DNA of 64,000 bases from Ariolimax columbianus (GCA_036924085.1 JAVGWX010000012.1:253001-317000), one strand, 5' to 3'. Positions 51,501 through 55,506 are shown, counted from the stretch's first letter. Notes: a model not told the origin generated them from the letters alone. Made by a program: numbers and translations.

Positions 51501-53870
51501 TTACTTATAACGAGAGACTTTGTGTTCAGTCACTGCAGTGTGTTCGTTATACTTATGAGAGACTTCAGCCACTGCAGTGTGTTCGTCCTACTTATAACGA
51601 GAGACTGTATTCAGTCACTGCAGTGTGTTCGTCCTACTTATAACGAGAGACTTTGTGTCCAGTCACTGCAGTGTGTTCGTCCTACTTATAACGAGACTTT
51701 GTGTTCAGTCACTTCACAGTGTTCGTCCATCTTATAATGAAAGACTTCAGTCACTGCAGTGTGATTGTCCTACTTATGACATGCCAGAAGTTTAATGATA
51801 GGGTGTAGGAAAAGTAGATGAGGGAGAAAGGGTCCAGGCAACCCTGATGTGGATGTGCAGCAGACAAGACCAGATTAGCATACACTACAACAGGGTAATA
51901 ACCAGTGTTTCTGTGACCTGGCTGAGCAGATAGGGAGCACTGCTGTAACAGTTCCAGCCAGAGCATGGGCGTTAACGGCAGGGGTGATAGGGTCGGCAAA
52001 GCTGAGAACTAAGGTACCTGAATGTGTGGCGAGGTCATTCAACATCTCGACACTAAGTTGACAAAGGAATACAGGGGATTGAAGTGAAGAATGTGTCTGG
52101 TACAGGTAGGAGTTAGGACCTAACCACTCTGGTGTTCCGATTTGGGTAGTGGGGGGTTAGTAACAGACAAAGGCCATCAGGTCTTGCTGCAACATTTTAG
52201 AGTGACAGGAATTTAGAGTGATTCGTTCCAATAACAACTAAGTGGAGGTAGATCCAAACTGGAGTGATGGCTCAGCCAGACAACCCACAGAAGGCCATTA
52301 GACAGCCCTGACACTGCTTGAGATTATATAATATTAGGCAAAGTGTAACTCAAGCAGAGCAGGCTGGCCATGGAGAGAGAGAGAGAGACTAAGCATTTAG
52401 CTAGGAGACTGTTAAGCTCACTGACTTTCTAGAAGAGCGATTGTTAGCCTGCTACTAGTTTAGCAGGCTGTTTTACGAATGTGTCAGAGATGGAATGAAT
52501 TGCAAGGTGACTGAACCAGCATACACTTTTGAATCTTCGCCAGTCGCTCTATAAGGTGTGTGGTGGGCTCCTTGTGACTAGAAGAGATCTGAATGTGTGT
52601 GTGCAGAACACCAAGGGAACAATGTATCTTCCGGAGTATGTGTATACACAGATCGATTGAGTGTGTGATCACATGTGAGTATACGTTGAACAGATTGAAT
52701 GTGTAATGTCAAGATCACCTACCTGAAGAGATCTGAGTGTGAGTGAATGCACAGAATACGATCATGAAGACGAGTTTGTGAGAGTGTGCAGATGAGGGGA
52801 GGAGAGGGTAGCGGCTAAAACTGGGTTATGTAGTTACATAAATAACATCAACAGCAATTGCTTGTATGTTCTGTTATAGTTAAATATATATATTATAATT
52901 ATTTAGTTAAGATGTATTTTCTGTTATAGTTAAATATATATATTATAATTATTTAGTTAAGATGTATTTTCTGTTATAGTTAAATATATATATTATAATT
53001 ATTTAGTTAAGATGTATTTTCTGTTATAGTTAAATATATATATTATAATTATTTAGTTAAGATGTATTTTCTGTTATAGTTAAATATATTTATTATAATT
53101 ATTTAGTTAAGATGTATTTTCTGTTATAGTTAAATATATATATTATAATTATTTAGTTAAGATGTATTTTCTGTTATAGTTAAATGTATATATTATAATT
53201 ATTTAGTTAAGATGTATTTTCTGTTATAGTTAAATATATATATTATAATTATTTAGTTAAGATGTATTTTCTGTTATAGTAATTATAATTATTTAGTCAA
53301 GATGTATTTTCTGTTATAGTTAAATATATATATTATAATTATTTAGTTAAGATGTATTTTCTGTTAAAGTTAAATATATATATTATAATTATTTAGTTAA
53401 GATGTATTTTCTGTTATAGTTAAATATATATATTATAATTATTTAGTTAAGATGTATTTCAATGGTTGTTTGTAAATATATTGTTTGTTTTAATGAGTTG
53501 TTATTAAATATGAAGATGGTTGCTGGAGAATGTTGCTGTGTTATTTGCTGTATGTGGTCGTGAATGTGTTGGATGCATGTGGTAACATTGTAGATAGAAA
53601 AACCCCAGTGAAATCTGTACTCTACTTAACTCTGGCTGTAGTGAGAACTGATAGTGACCTGACACAAACACGACACAAACACAACAACACTGACAAACCT
53701 TCCCTGATGGCAGTAAAGGGTGCTCCCTCCTCTTCTTGCAGCCTGATCTCTTTGAGAGCTACCACCTGGTTAGTCAGACTACTGAACCCCTTGAACACTG
53801 TGGCATAAGAGCCTTCACCCAACTGTTCCAGCTTGCTGTAGGAGTCAGCTCTGCCAAATGGTGACGGACC
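6472..53870 (-). CDS. Cdk14: PFTAIRE-type cyclin-dependent kinase (CDK14/Eip63E family), partial gene, 9 exons
   Basis: Join of exons 53699-53870, 46744-46838, 42769-42831, 37967-38028, 36516-36577, 35011-35131, 19466-19623, 11782-11879 and 6472-6562: 922 bp, 307 complete codons, all phases compatible and no internal stop. In the joined protein the glycine loop GEGSYATV is at about 18-25, the ATP lysine (VALK) at 40, the family-defining PFTAIRE cyclin-binding helix at 51-57, HRDLKPQN at 130-137, DFG at 150-152 and WYRPPD at 172-177. WYRPPD instead of the usual APE, and the [12 protein letters not shown] context, place it in the CDK14/15/Eip63E group rather than the PCTAIRE kinases. Family members are Ser/Thr kinases that act with cyclin Y, in Wnt co-receptor phosphorylation and the cell cycle. 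All catalytic residues seen are intact, so this looks like a functional gene. The N-terminal region and the final C-terminal exon or exons are missing from the window. Introns run from 1.4 to 15.4 kb and are filled with repeats. Confidence 0.93.
6563..6723. other. Intron sequence upstream of exon 9
   Basis: Contains the exon 9 acceptor (accatcacacag) and a short unique stretch. No other feature recognised. Confidence 0.5.
6724..7092. repeat. 24-bp palindromic minisatellite, about 15 copies
   Basis: Unit caccttgggaagtcaatctt plus ccca; nearly perfect copies, with one cttgtg variant near 6940. The core gggaag...cttccc is an inverted repeat, so each unit can fold. On the minus strand it continues the LINE RT codons AFNKVWED directly, so it grew out of that reading frame. 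Confidence 0.95.
7085..7275 (-). pseudogene. LINE reverse transcriptase motif A fragment
   Basis: The minus-strand frame reads [20 protein letters not shown] then [20 protein letters not shown] and [19 protein letters not shown] is RT motif A of an I/Nimb-type or related LINE. A 15-bp tandem duplication ([10 protein letters not shown]) lies near 7215-7245. Downstream codons are replaced by the 24-bp array. Confidence 0.8.
7300..7526 (+). pseudogene. RTE-like LINE 3' end with (TTGA)n tail
   Basis: The frame reads [20 protein letters not shown] then [17 protein letters not shown] and stops. The RGRPR..WRRE..A...TW...AHDR pattern is the usual C-terminus of RTE-type polyproteins. It is followed closely by (ttgatt/ttga)n at about 7495-7526, a typical short-repeat 3' tail. 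Only the last 70 or so codons remain. Confidence 0.72.
7545..8440 (-). pseudogene. LINE endonuclease plus start of RT, decayed
   Basis: Minus-strand frames give [17 protein letters not shown] (APE), [17 protein letters not shown] decayed codons, [18 protein letters not shown] and [12 protein letters not shown] (the RNQIDYI region), then [20 protein letters not shown] and [12 protein letters not shown] (RT block). This is the invertebrate LINE whose intact protein reads NYRPISLISHASKI...AEEQAGFR. Multiple frameshifts. Different family and orientation from its neighbours, so this is a mosaic locus. Confidence 0.75.
8445..10305 (+). pseudogene. CR1-like non-LTR retrotransposon, copy 1 (RT and 3' end)
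   Basis: 5'-truncated CR1-type element. Its frames contain [17 protein letters not shown] RT start (here [15 protein letters not shown]), [45 protein letters not shown], then the usual FADDTKL decayed to KFVDAIKL. The thumb reads [20 protein letters not shown] and [20 protein letters not shown]. The 3' end is gtcttctaacccagtataaa followed by a short ttaagtt tail, as in the other copies. Stops and frameshifts throughout. The catalytic second and third Asp are altered (VDAI for ADDT). Confidence 0.9.
10320..10382. repeat. Left part of a 15-bp minisatellite
   Basis: Units of gttctaacattcagt. The same repeat continues at 11004-11105; an I-like LINE fragment splits the array. Confidence 0.75.
10383..11003 (-). 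pseudogene. I/Nimb-like LINE 3' fragment (RNase H end and zinc motif)
   Basis: An open minus-strand frame (10406-10987) reads [87 protein letters not shown]. It is closely similar to the C-terminal third of the element at 17563-19225, including the final RNase H Asp (NEEAD) and the CxC..H..C motif. A (GAA)n tail at 10381-10397 marks the 3' end. 5'-truncated just before the third RNase H Asp. It looks young: no stop inside, about 90% similar by eye. Confidence 0.88.
11004..11105. repeat. Right part of the 15-bp minisatellite
   Basis: About six units of gttctaacattcaat/agt; continuation of 10320-10382 on the other side of the LINE insertion. Confidence 0.85.
11106..11574. other. Unassigned intron sequence
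   Basis: No domain recognised. A minus-strand frame (11152-11346) reads [18 protein letters not shown] but matches no family I know; it may be a decayed repeat. Confidence 0.4.
11575..11772. repeat. Polypurine (GA-rich) tract next to the exon 8 donor
   Basis: Runs of gagagaaagagag with very few pyrimidines. In the direction of the kinase transcript it is a long polypyrimidine tract that starts a few bases after the exon 8 donor. Confidence 0.85.
11782..11879 (-). CDS. Cdk14: Cdk14-like exon 8: HAEDLA segment
   Basis: 98 bp: 2 bases plus 32 codons ending [18 protein letters not shown]. The family has NKLSYVNHAEDLASKLLQ. The first half ([14 protein letters not shown]) is less conserved, as in other members. 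Acceptor ctctctacag|AGAAAC; donor CAG|gtatgt (phase 0). Frames on both sides agree. The acceptor is slightly less certain than the others because the 5' half is poorly conserved. Confidence 0.85.
11909..12150. repeat. 30-bp minisatellite upstream of the exon 8 acceptor, 8 copies
   Basis: Unit agcatgaagacaacacatgt plus accatcagac. It ends about 30 bp from the exon 8 acceptor, and the last partial unit (catgctgtctg in transcript sense) runs into the pyrimidine tract. Confidence 0.93.
12343..12960. repeat. 39-bp minisatellite, about 16 copies
   Basis: Unit acaaaaaacatttatacgta plus ggtcagatattgtgctagg. 39 bp is 13 codons, so long open frames appear on both strands (189 and 210 codons); I do not treat these as genes. 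Variants (gttagatactg, gtcacatactg) are distributed in repeating blocks. Confidence 0.95.
13117..13545. repeat. 29-bp minisatellite alternating as a 58-bp dimer
   Basis: Two unit types alternate: cacatcatgactcaacaaag plus cttagagaa, and cacatcatgactcaacaaaa plus attagacag. The dimer is strict across about six rounds, then decays after 13470. Confidence 0.93.
13546..14018 (+). pseudogene. LINE RNase H domain and C-terminal fragment
   Basis: The frame reads [20 protein letters not shown], stop, [33 protein letters not shown] and, in another frame, [15 protein letters not shown] (third Asp) and NERAD (fourth Asp) with [13 protein letters not shown] are RNase H hallmarks of I-type LINEs; [10 protein letters not shown] resembles the final zinc-like motif. 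One nonsense (TGA after VQRG) and frameshifts. Confidence 0.75.
14019..14290 (+). pseudogene. LINE RT thumb fragment, out of normal order
   Basis: The frame reads [38 protein letters not shown] and [15 protein letters not shown], which corresponds to 17740-17930 of the I/Nimb-like element. In an intact element this lies before the RNase H domain; here it follows it. It is either a second insertion or a rearrangement. Confidence 0.75.
14291..14640 (+). mobile_element. Fragment of LTR-like repeat family A
   Basis: gtctataaaagagattcggg, gggatggttatcccatcata and gataccctgtaaacaataag match the middle of the element at 33558-34696 in order, including the TATA-like box. 5' and 3' ends are missing. 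Confidence 0.65.
14690..15125. repeat. 57-bp minisatellite, about 7 copies
   Basis: Unit gatggatgggtggataaatg, gatgggtgggtggatgaagg, gagacagtggtggagag. It is itself built of ggatgggt-like short repeats. Stop-free in two frames because 57 is a multiple of three. Confidence 0.93.
15126..15785. other. Unassigned intron sequence
   Basis: No gene or transposon domain recognised. A gagaaaggaatttagaggaa motif occurs twice (about 15420 and 15475). Confidence 0.4.
15786..16815. repeat. 36-bp minisatellite, about 28 copies, open in all three minus frames
   Basis: Unit agcagatgatggtataatct plus gtatgtctgtgtacaa. Left copies carry gtctgtgtac, right copies gtgtgtgtac. A marked variant (agaagatagtataatcgg) recurs in the right half at about 16278, 16350, 16490 and 16630. 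All three minus frames stay open for 357-411 codons only because the unit is 12 codons long. Confidence 0.95.
16920..17563. mobile_element. Fold-back mariner-like element: two inverted 5' ends
   Basis: The left arm (16920-17222, plus) and right arm (17284-17563, minus) are about 90% similar by eye over some 290 bp. Both start with tgtcacttctggtgtaaac (left: cgtcac) and both contain the transposase start [20 protein letters not shown] with the HTH residues after it. About 60 bp lies between. The transposase catalytic part is absent from both arms. Shape: terminal repeat, ORF start, spacer, inverted ORF start, terminal repeat. Confidence 0.85.
17042..17224 (+). pseudogene. Mariner transposase N-terminal HTH fragment (left arm)
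   Basis: 60 codons from [23 protein letters not shown], then [20 protein letters not shown] and [16 protein letters not shown], the paired-like HTH of mariner/Tc1 transposases (RxxIxFL, G..IH.RL..VYG, V..W...F). It stops where the inverted spacer begins. The right arm carries the same start at about 17447, reading leftwards. Confidence 0.85.
17563..19225 (+). mobile_element. I/Nimb-like LINE: RT thumb, RNase H, zinc motif, (GAA)n tail
   Basis: 5'-truncated. The RT end (17563-17765) reads [20 protein letters not shown] and [12 protein letters not shown], then a TGA in place of the expected Trp and a one-base shift. The main frame (17792-19192, 466 codons) continues the thumb ([17 protein letters not shown]). 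RNase H follows with its four acidic residues in order: [36 protein letters not shown]. Then comes [18 protein letters not shown] (CxC..H..C). The 3' end is gtacgaagaagaagaa. The RNase H and tail are undamaged, so the insertion is fairly recent. It joins the fold-back mariner directly at 17563. Confidence 0.9.
19226..19465. other. Intron after exon 7
   Basis: Contains the exon 7 donor and a short (CA)n run near 19305. Nothing else recognised. Confidence 0.45.
19466..19623 (-). CDS. Cdk14: Cdk14-like exon 7: C-lobe GVGCIFTEM...FPGMKD
   Basis: 158 bp: one base, 52 codons, one base. It encodes [20 protein letters not shown], a [13 protein letters not shown] segment and [13 protein letters not shown] (alphaF to alphaG). 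Acceptor ggtcacacag|GGGTG; consensus donor CTCA|gtgagt. It is 15.4 kb from exon 6, and the 11.2-kb array begins only a few tens of bases upstream of the acceptor. Confidence 0.94.
21841..26580. repeat. Large tandem duplication inside the 11.2-kb array (2.6-kb spacing)
   Basis: Marker variants recur in the same order in two blocks of about 2.1 kb. Examples: catatacccccgagtgtgat at about 22372 and 24978, and gataaattccatcatcatag at about 23538 and 26132. The offset is 2606 bp at the left and 2594 at the right, because one copy lacks one 12-bp insert near 25530. Divergence is very low. Confidence 0.88.
24000..28325. repeat. Second duplication inside the array (about 4.06-kb spacing)
   Basis: A block of about 270 bp marked by cccagtgtgtgaacctccat and aacctccaccatcat occurs at about 24065 and again at about 28120, with the flanking variants in the same order. 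Confidence 0.8.
31009..32010 (-). pseudogene. Mariner-like transposase, nearly full length, decayed
   Basis: Read leftwards from about 32005: [20 protein letters not shown] with [16 protein letters not shown] (HTH), then [38 protein letters not shown], the [13 protein letters not shown] region, [56 protein letters not shown] and a stop. This order (HTH, CARWVPR, DNAx[16 protein letters not shown]...GDYVE) is mariner. Frameshifts near 31835, 31500 and 31320 make it inactive. It lies in the intron between exons 6 and 7. Confidence 0.88.
32045..33261 (-). mobile_element. LTR-like repeat family A, copy A' (minus)
   Basis: Starts TGTAACAGTTCC (reading leftwards from 33261) and ends near taacattttg at about 32030-32045, like the other copies. 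Shares with copy A, in order: the ggtaccag segment, ccaactgg, the TATA-like region, gtgacatcaaaagctagtgc near 32290, and ccctgctaca. About 1.2 kb. No protein-coding domain. Confidence 0.72.
33340..33557. repeat. 28-bp minisatellite, about 7 copies
   Basis: Unit gttgtgtacaaactacatac plus aaacatta. It lies between the two head-to-head LTR-like copies, and remnants (gattagttgtgtactaagta) reappear at about 34700-34745 beyond copy A, so copy A probably inserted into it. Confidence 0.9.
33558..34696 (+). mobile_element. LTR-like repeat family A, copy A (plus), 1.1 kb
   Basis: Starts TGTGACAGTTCCAG and ends near cctaacattct. Flanks acaag and acaaag could be a target duplication but are not exact. 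A TATA-like box (gtctataaaggac) lies mid-element at about 33960, conserved in copies B, C and D (tatataat, tataaaat). A TG start, a mid-element TATA and no coding domain fit a solo LTR, but no internal retrotransposon region was seen, so the class is an inference. Confidence 0.68.
34855..35010. repeat. 67-bp repeat carrying the exon 6 donor
   Basis: gaccacatgt starts at 35008 (authentic exon 6 end and donor) and 34941; gatcaaatgt starts at 34874. The unit in transcript sense is tttgacatgtggtcagtcag plus about 47 bp. The first repeat keeps the GT of the donor; the second has AT. Confidence 0.9.
35011..35131 (-). CDS. Cdk14: Cdk14-like exon 6: activation segment and WYRPPD
   Basis: 121 bp: 2 bases, 39 codons, 2 bases. 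It encodes [18 protein letters not shown], then [18 protein letters not shown] and SLDMW, which is nearly identical to fly and human family members. Acceptor cttgcag|GCCTGG; donor ATGTG|gtcagt, with Trp split across the intron. The end of the exon and its donor recur twice at 67-bp spacing in the intron (34941 and 34874). Confidence 0.95.
35215..35480 (+). pseudogene. LINE C-terminal fragment with zinc motif
   Basis: Frames give [25 protein letters not shown], stop, [13 protein letters not shown]. LRTGHxRL...M..SDTxxCxC..xxQTxEHILQxC is the end of I-type LINE ORFs. Too decayed to place in a family. Confidence 0.65.
35575..35830. repeat. Dispersed repeat R3, copy 1
   Basis: tgctgatgaaggtgaaccag, ggtcctccaggcgg, actcactactatgaggc, cagtccgttttcagg match 37670-37860 in order. 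No coding domain recognised. Confidence 0.6.
35779..36015. repeat. 37-bp minisatellite, about 6 copies
   Basis: Unit cagtatgttttacctgaccc plus tgattaacatttccgat; grew at the right end of repeat R3. Confidence 0.9.
36120..36450 (+). pseudogene. LINE RT C-terminal fragment
   Basis: The frame reads [23 protein letters not shown], stop, [20 protein letters not shown]. The pattern YLG...EIK.R...AK..F......L.......R...L is the RT thumb of RTE/Jockey-type LINEs. Decayed and short. Confidence 0.6.
36516..36577 (-). CDS. Cdk14: Cdk14-like exon 5: catalytic loop DLKPQNLL and LADF
   Basis: 62 bp: one base, 20 codons [20 protein letters not shown], one base. It carries the catalytic Asp and the Asn of DLKPQN and the metal-binding Asp of DFG, whose Gly is split with exon 6. 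Acceptor gttgactacag|GGACC; donor TTCG|gttagt. The acceptor's pyrimidine tract is itself one unit of the upstream array at 36583-37565. Confidence 0.93.
36583..37565. repeat. 22-bp minisatellite that includes the exon 5 acceptor tract
   Basis: Unit tgtcaacaagaggacattta plus tg, alternating with tgacatgtttcaacaagaca ttttt variants. In transcript sense the unit is aaatgtcctcttgttgacac; the exon 5 acceptor reads aaatgtccttttgttgacta followed by CAG, so the authentic 3' splice site is the last unit of the array. Confidence 0.93.
37610..37870. repeat. Dispersed repeat R3, copy 2
   Basis: Matches 35575-35830: aactgatgaaggtggaccgg, gtcctccagg, gctcactactacaagg, cagtctgtttccagg, ctgatcagtatt. Confidence 0.6.
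37967..38028 (-). CDS. Cdk14: Cdk14-like exon 4: alphaE and first half of the HRD motif
   Basis: 62 bp: 20 codons ([20 protein letters not shown]) plus AG, which completes Arg of HRD with the first G of exon 5. Acceptor gtcccccag-type tract ending ccccag|CTG; strong donor AG|gtgagt (phase 2). The family has LFLFQLLRGLSYIHQRYILHRD here, so the match is close. Confidence 0.92.
38110..39330. repeat. 16/17-bp minisatellite, 1.2 kb
   Basis: ggatataagagctgtt units mixed with ggatatgtgtggtgtgt units in recurring blocks. It lies in the intron between exons 3 and 4. Confidence 0.93.
39410..39714. repeat. 30-bp minisatellite, left part
   Basis: Unit gtgtgtaggcaaaccaggta plus gagatgtgtg-type spacer, about 10 copies. 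The same array continues at 42480-42755; a CR1 copy separates them. Confidence 0.92.
39715..40079 (+). pseudogene. CR1 ORF1, SGNH/GDSL-esterase-like domain (C-terminal part)
   Basis: An open frame to the stop at 40077-40079 reads [40 protein letters not shown] and [24 protein letters not shown] corresponds to the GxND block and GGLHLN to the DxxH block of SGNH hydrolases. Here the Asp position appears to be Gly (one base from GAT), so even this copy may not be catalytic. Esterase-type ORF1 proteins are known in several CR1 lineages, where they probably bind RNA or lipid. Confidence 0.72.
40088..42287 (+). pseudogene. CR1 ORF2: APE endonuclease and reverse transcriptase, with two stops
   Basis: One frame throughout. 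Endonuclease: [56 protein letters not shown] (about 40661), [10 protein letters not shown] (about 40862). [57 protein letters not shown] (motif A), [23 protein letters not shown] (motif C, about 42212). TGA at 40568-40570 and TAA at 41540-41542 are simple substitutions; otherwise the catalytic residues are all present. The thumb is lost to the internal deletion. Confidence 0.93.
42480..42755. repeat. 30-bp minisatellite, right part, next to the exon 3 donor
   Basis: Units gtgtgtagacaaaccaggta / gagat and variants ending caaaccctagagatgtg. It ends about 14 bp from the exon 3 donor. Confidence 0.92.
42769..42831 (-). CDS. Cdk14: Cdk14-like exon 3: HTDLSQY...HPGGL segment
   Basis: 63 bp, 21 codons: [21 protein letters not shown], which matches the family's HTDLCQYMDKHPGGL (alphaD region). 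I chose acceptor ccatag|CACACA because it gives phase 0 after exon 2 and restores the conserved HTDL. The alternative cacacag|ACC would lose the frame. The donor is AAG|gttagc. A 30-bp minisatellite starts about 14 bp into the intron. Confidence 0.9.
42832..43227. other. Unique intron sequence upstream of exon 3
   Basis: Contains the exon 3 acceptor. No repeat or domain recognised. Confidence 0.45.
43228..44092. repeat. 29-bp minisatellite (26-bp variants), about 30 copies
   Basis: Unit ctcacatttctggacaatct plus gactcccag; shorter units lack ccc. A block of about 120 bp repeats at 43690-43810 and 43810-43935. Confidence 0.93.
44098..45433. repeat. 18/21-bp minisatellite, 1.3 kb
   Basis: Units aatctgcatatctgtccc (18 bp, homogeneous at about 44820-45040) and actctgcatgatacttgtcc plus c (21 bp, homogeneous at about 45210-45433), mixed to the left. 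Long open frames on both strands follow from the 18/21-bp unit and are not genes. Confidence 0.94.
45590..45885. repeat. 67-bp tandem repeat, 4.3 copies
   Basis: cttgagttccatctgactga starts recur every 67 bp from about 45590; near identical. Confidence 0.93.
45979..46743. repeat. 35/39-bp minisatellite made of the exon 2 end and its splice donor, about 20 copies
   Basis: Unit actaaccacatattcagcaa plus taaaggtcaagccct, sometimes with a gat insert. In transcript sense: gacctttattgctgaatatg followed by tggttagt. Exon 2 ends gacctttgtctttgaatatg, tg|gttagt. The authentic donor is the first member of the series. Confidence 0.94.
46744..46838 (-). CDS. Cdk14: Cdk14-like exon 2: alphaC to hinge
   Basis: 95 bp: 2 bases plus 31 codons, [18 protein letters not shown] through TLTFVFEYV. 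These are the alphaC end, beta4, beta5 and the hinge of the N-lobe. The acceptor is tgtcaatag|CATCAC and the donor GTG|gttagt (phase 0). The last 30 or so exon bases with the donor are nearly the same sequence as the repeat unit of the array that follows at once in the intron (45979-46743). Confidence 0.93.
46905..47470. repeat. 27-bp minisatellite upstream of exon 2
   Basis: Unit acacacagtggtccacccaa plus ctttgac. It ends about 70 bp from the exon 2 acceptor. Confidence 0.93.
47471..47840. repeat. 21-bp related minisatellite
   Basis: Unit acaactatgacacaggtcca plus c, a diverged relative of the neighbouring 27-bp array. Confidence 0.88.
47841..48124 (-). pseudogene. CR1-like fragment, copy 3 (RT), internally deleted
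   Basis: Minus strand from 48124: [40 protein letters not shown], then a jump to [19 protein letters not shown] codons at 47850-47930. Both ends cut; flanked by unrelated arrays. Confidence 0.85.
48125..49215. repeat. 32-bp minisatellite, about 33 copies
   Basis: Unit tgtcaagtgaaagaaacaac plus aaccaagagttg. A remnant at 51191-51222 on the far side of a CR1 insertion shows the array was split. Confidence 0.94.
49216..51188 (+). mobile_element. CR1-like copy 4, split by another element
   Basis: 49216-49379 matches the linker between endonuclease and RT ([19 protein letters not shown]). The match resumes at 50545 with codons that follow directly in other copies ([17 protein letters not shown], then [14 protein letters not shown]) and ends with ttctaaaccagtataaaaac and ttaagttc. 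The 1.16 kb in between is LTR-like family F. The CR1 also has an internal deletion near 50912, joining the RT start to the 3' end. Confidence 0.87.
49380..50537 (-). mobile_element. LTR-like repeat family F, copy F1, nested in CR1
   Basis: Reading leftwards from 50537: TGTACCAGAGCCGG, tggagctctgtcgc, ggtaaaggggtcggctctat, then aagtaacactaaa, cataatatgagagtagttac, and at the end aaattctggcgggactca and aatggttgtctaagctcc. The same landmarks occur in the same order in copy F2 (58247-61663). Short internal near-repeats (gagaacatttgacttcagag) at about 49875-49980. Confidence 0.75.
51223..51780. repeat. 42-bp minisatellite, about 13 copies
   Basis: Unit ttcagtcactgcagtgtgtt, cgtcctacttataacgagag, ac. 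Stop-free because 42 bp is 14 codons. Confidence 0.93.
51944..53595 (+). mobile_element. LTR-like repeat family A, copy B (plus), with internal array
   Basis: Starts TGTAACAGTTCCAGCC and ends ggtaacattgtag. TATA-like box gagattatataatattagg at about 52320. Landmarks shared with copy C: cagggctgtc-type segment, gttcttatt..ggaacgaatc, aacatcaacagcaattgctt. Contains a 50-bp AT-rich array (52867-53455) that copy C lacks. Without the array it is about 1.1 kb. Confidence 0.75.
52867..53455. repeat. 50-bp AT-rich minisatellite inside copy B, about 12 copies
   Basis: Unit gatgtattttctgttatagt, taaatatatatattataatt, atttagttaa; nearly identical copies. Copy C has a single equivalent unit. Confidence 0.95.
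53699..53870 (-). CDS. Cdk14: Cdk14-like exon 1 of those seen: glycine loop, VALK lysine, PFTAIRE helix
   Basis: 172 bp: 57 codons plus one base. It encodes a short N-terminal extension ([16 protein letters not shown]), the glycine loop [10 protein letters not shown], the VALK lysine and the PFTAIRE helix. The acceptor is gagcacag before GGT (phase 0). The donor is GAAG|gtttgt (phase 1), completed by CA of the next exon to give Ala, as in REASLLK of the family. Upstream sequence in the window holds no further kinase exon I could recognise. The exon lies between two inverted copies of one LTR-like repeat (51944-53595 and 54238-55400). Confidence 0.93.
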
Positions 53871-53904
53871 CTGTGCTCAGACGATGACATAAATAATTAA
53901 AACA

Positions 53905-54237
53905 TATTTTAATTTGTTTTTGTTTTTTTGGTAAAGTGTTTTCCTATCTGTATTCTATTGGCAAAGGCCCGCCCCGTTCTACCCCAGACCACAGCCTTTT
54001 AGGTGATATCAGGACATATTAACCAGTGCTTGGATGTGTGTGTGTGTGTGCGTCTGTATGTACCTATGCTAGTTGGGGCACTCTCAGAGGTCAACCCAAC
54101 CAAAGTGCAATGGAAAGGTCCCACTCTGAGGGTACATGTGAAAGTTCTGTAAAAGTGTTATTGTTGAACAGAGTAAAATGAAACAAAGTGTGAGGTAATG
54201 TGCCAGCGTAAGGCGTTTCCACAGTAGTTAGCTATCT
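53905..54237. repeat. Dispersed repeat R2, copy 1
   Basis: ttggcaaaggcccgccccgt, gatatcaggacatattaacc, agtgcttggatgtgtgtgtg, tgtatgtacctatgctag, caaccaaagtgcaatggaa and ttagctatc recur in order at 57100-57450. It lies just upstream of exon 1 and abuts LTR-like copy C. Confidence 0.72.
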
Positions 54238-55400
54238 ATATCTAGAATGTTACTACATGCACCCATATCATTCGCGACACAACCACACTCAGCAAATAAC
54301 ACAGCAACACTCTCCAGCAACCATCTTCATATTTAATAATAACACATTCAAACAGACGATACATTTACAAACAACTAGTGAAATACATCTTAACTAAATA
54401 ATCATATATTATATATATATCAATGTAAATTACTTCGGAGGCTGTAAGCACAAGCTTTTGAATATTGCCCCCAACTAATACAACCCAGTTCTAGCCGTTA
54501 CACTCCTCTCCCCTTATCTGCACACTCAACACTCTCTCACAAACTCGTCTTCATGAATGTATTCTGTGCATTCACTCACATTCAGATCCCTTCAGGCAGG
54601 TGATCTTGACATTACACATTCAATCTGTTCAACGTATTCTTACATGTGATCACACACTCAATCGATCTGCGTATACACATACTCCAGAACATACATTGTT
54701 CCCTCGATTTCCTGCACACACACACCACACACACATTCATATCTCTTCTAGTCACAGGGTATCCAACACACACGTTATAGAGCGACTGCCCAAGACTCAA
54801 AGGCGTATGCTGGTTCAGTCACCCTGCAACTCATGCCATCTCTCACACATTCGTAAAACAGCCTGCTAACTAGTAGCAGTAGCAGCCTATCAATCGCTCT
54901 TCTAGAAAGTCGGTGAGCTAAATTCTCATTCCTTTCCAACCAATCTCCTAGCTAAACTCAGTCTCTCTCTCTCTCTCCATGGCTAGTCTGCTTGAGTTAA
55001 ACTTTGCCTAGTATTATATACTCAAGCAGTATCAGGGCTGTCCAATGGCCTTCTGTGGGTTATCTGACTCAGCCATCACTCTAGTTTGGATCTATCTCCA
55101 ACTAGTTGTTATTGGAACGAATCACTCTGAATTCCTGTCCCCCTAAAATGTTGCAACAGGACCTGATGGCCTCTATCTGTCACTAACCCCCCACTACCCA
55201 AATCGGAACACCAAAGTGGTCAGCTCCTAACCCCTACCTGTACCAGACACATCCTTCCCCTCAAACCCCACCCCCCATCCGTTTTCCTTTGTCGACTTAG
55301 TGTGAGTGATCTTAGCACACATTCAGGCACCTTTATTCCCAGATTTGCCAGCCTCATCACCCCTCCCCGTAACGCCCATGCTCTGGCTAGAACTGTTACA
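54238..55400 (-). mobile_element. LTR-like repeat family A, copy C (minus)
   Basis: Reading leftwards from 55400: TGTAACAGTTCTAGCCAGAG, gtctggtacaggtaggggtt, the TATA-like gagtatataatactagg, then tgctggagagtgttgctgtg and gtaacattctag at 54240. About 1.16 kb, closely similar to copy B in the opposite orientation. Confidence 0.75.
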
Positions 55401-55506
55401 CTAAGAAGATTAATCAAGTTGGTCACGAGTTGCTATAAATATTACCATATACCAAGAGACATATCACAAGAATACCAGAAAACATGGTGAAGATATAGGC
55501 AGCCAA

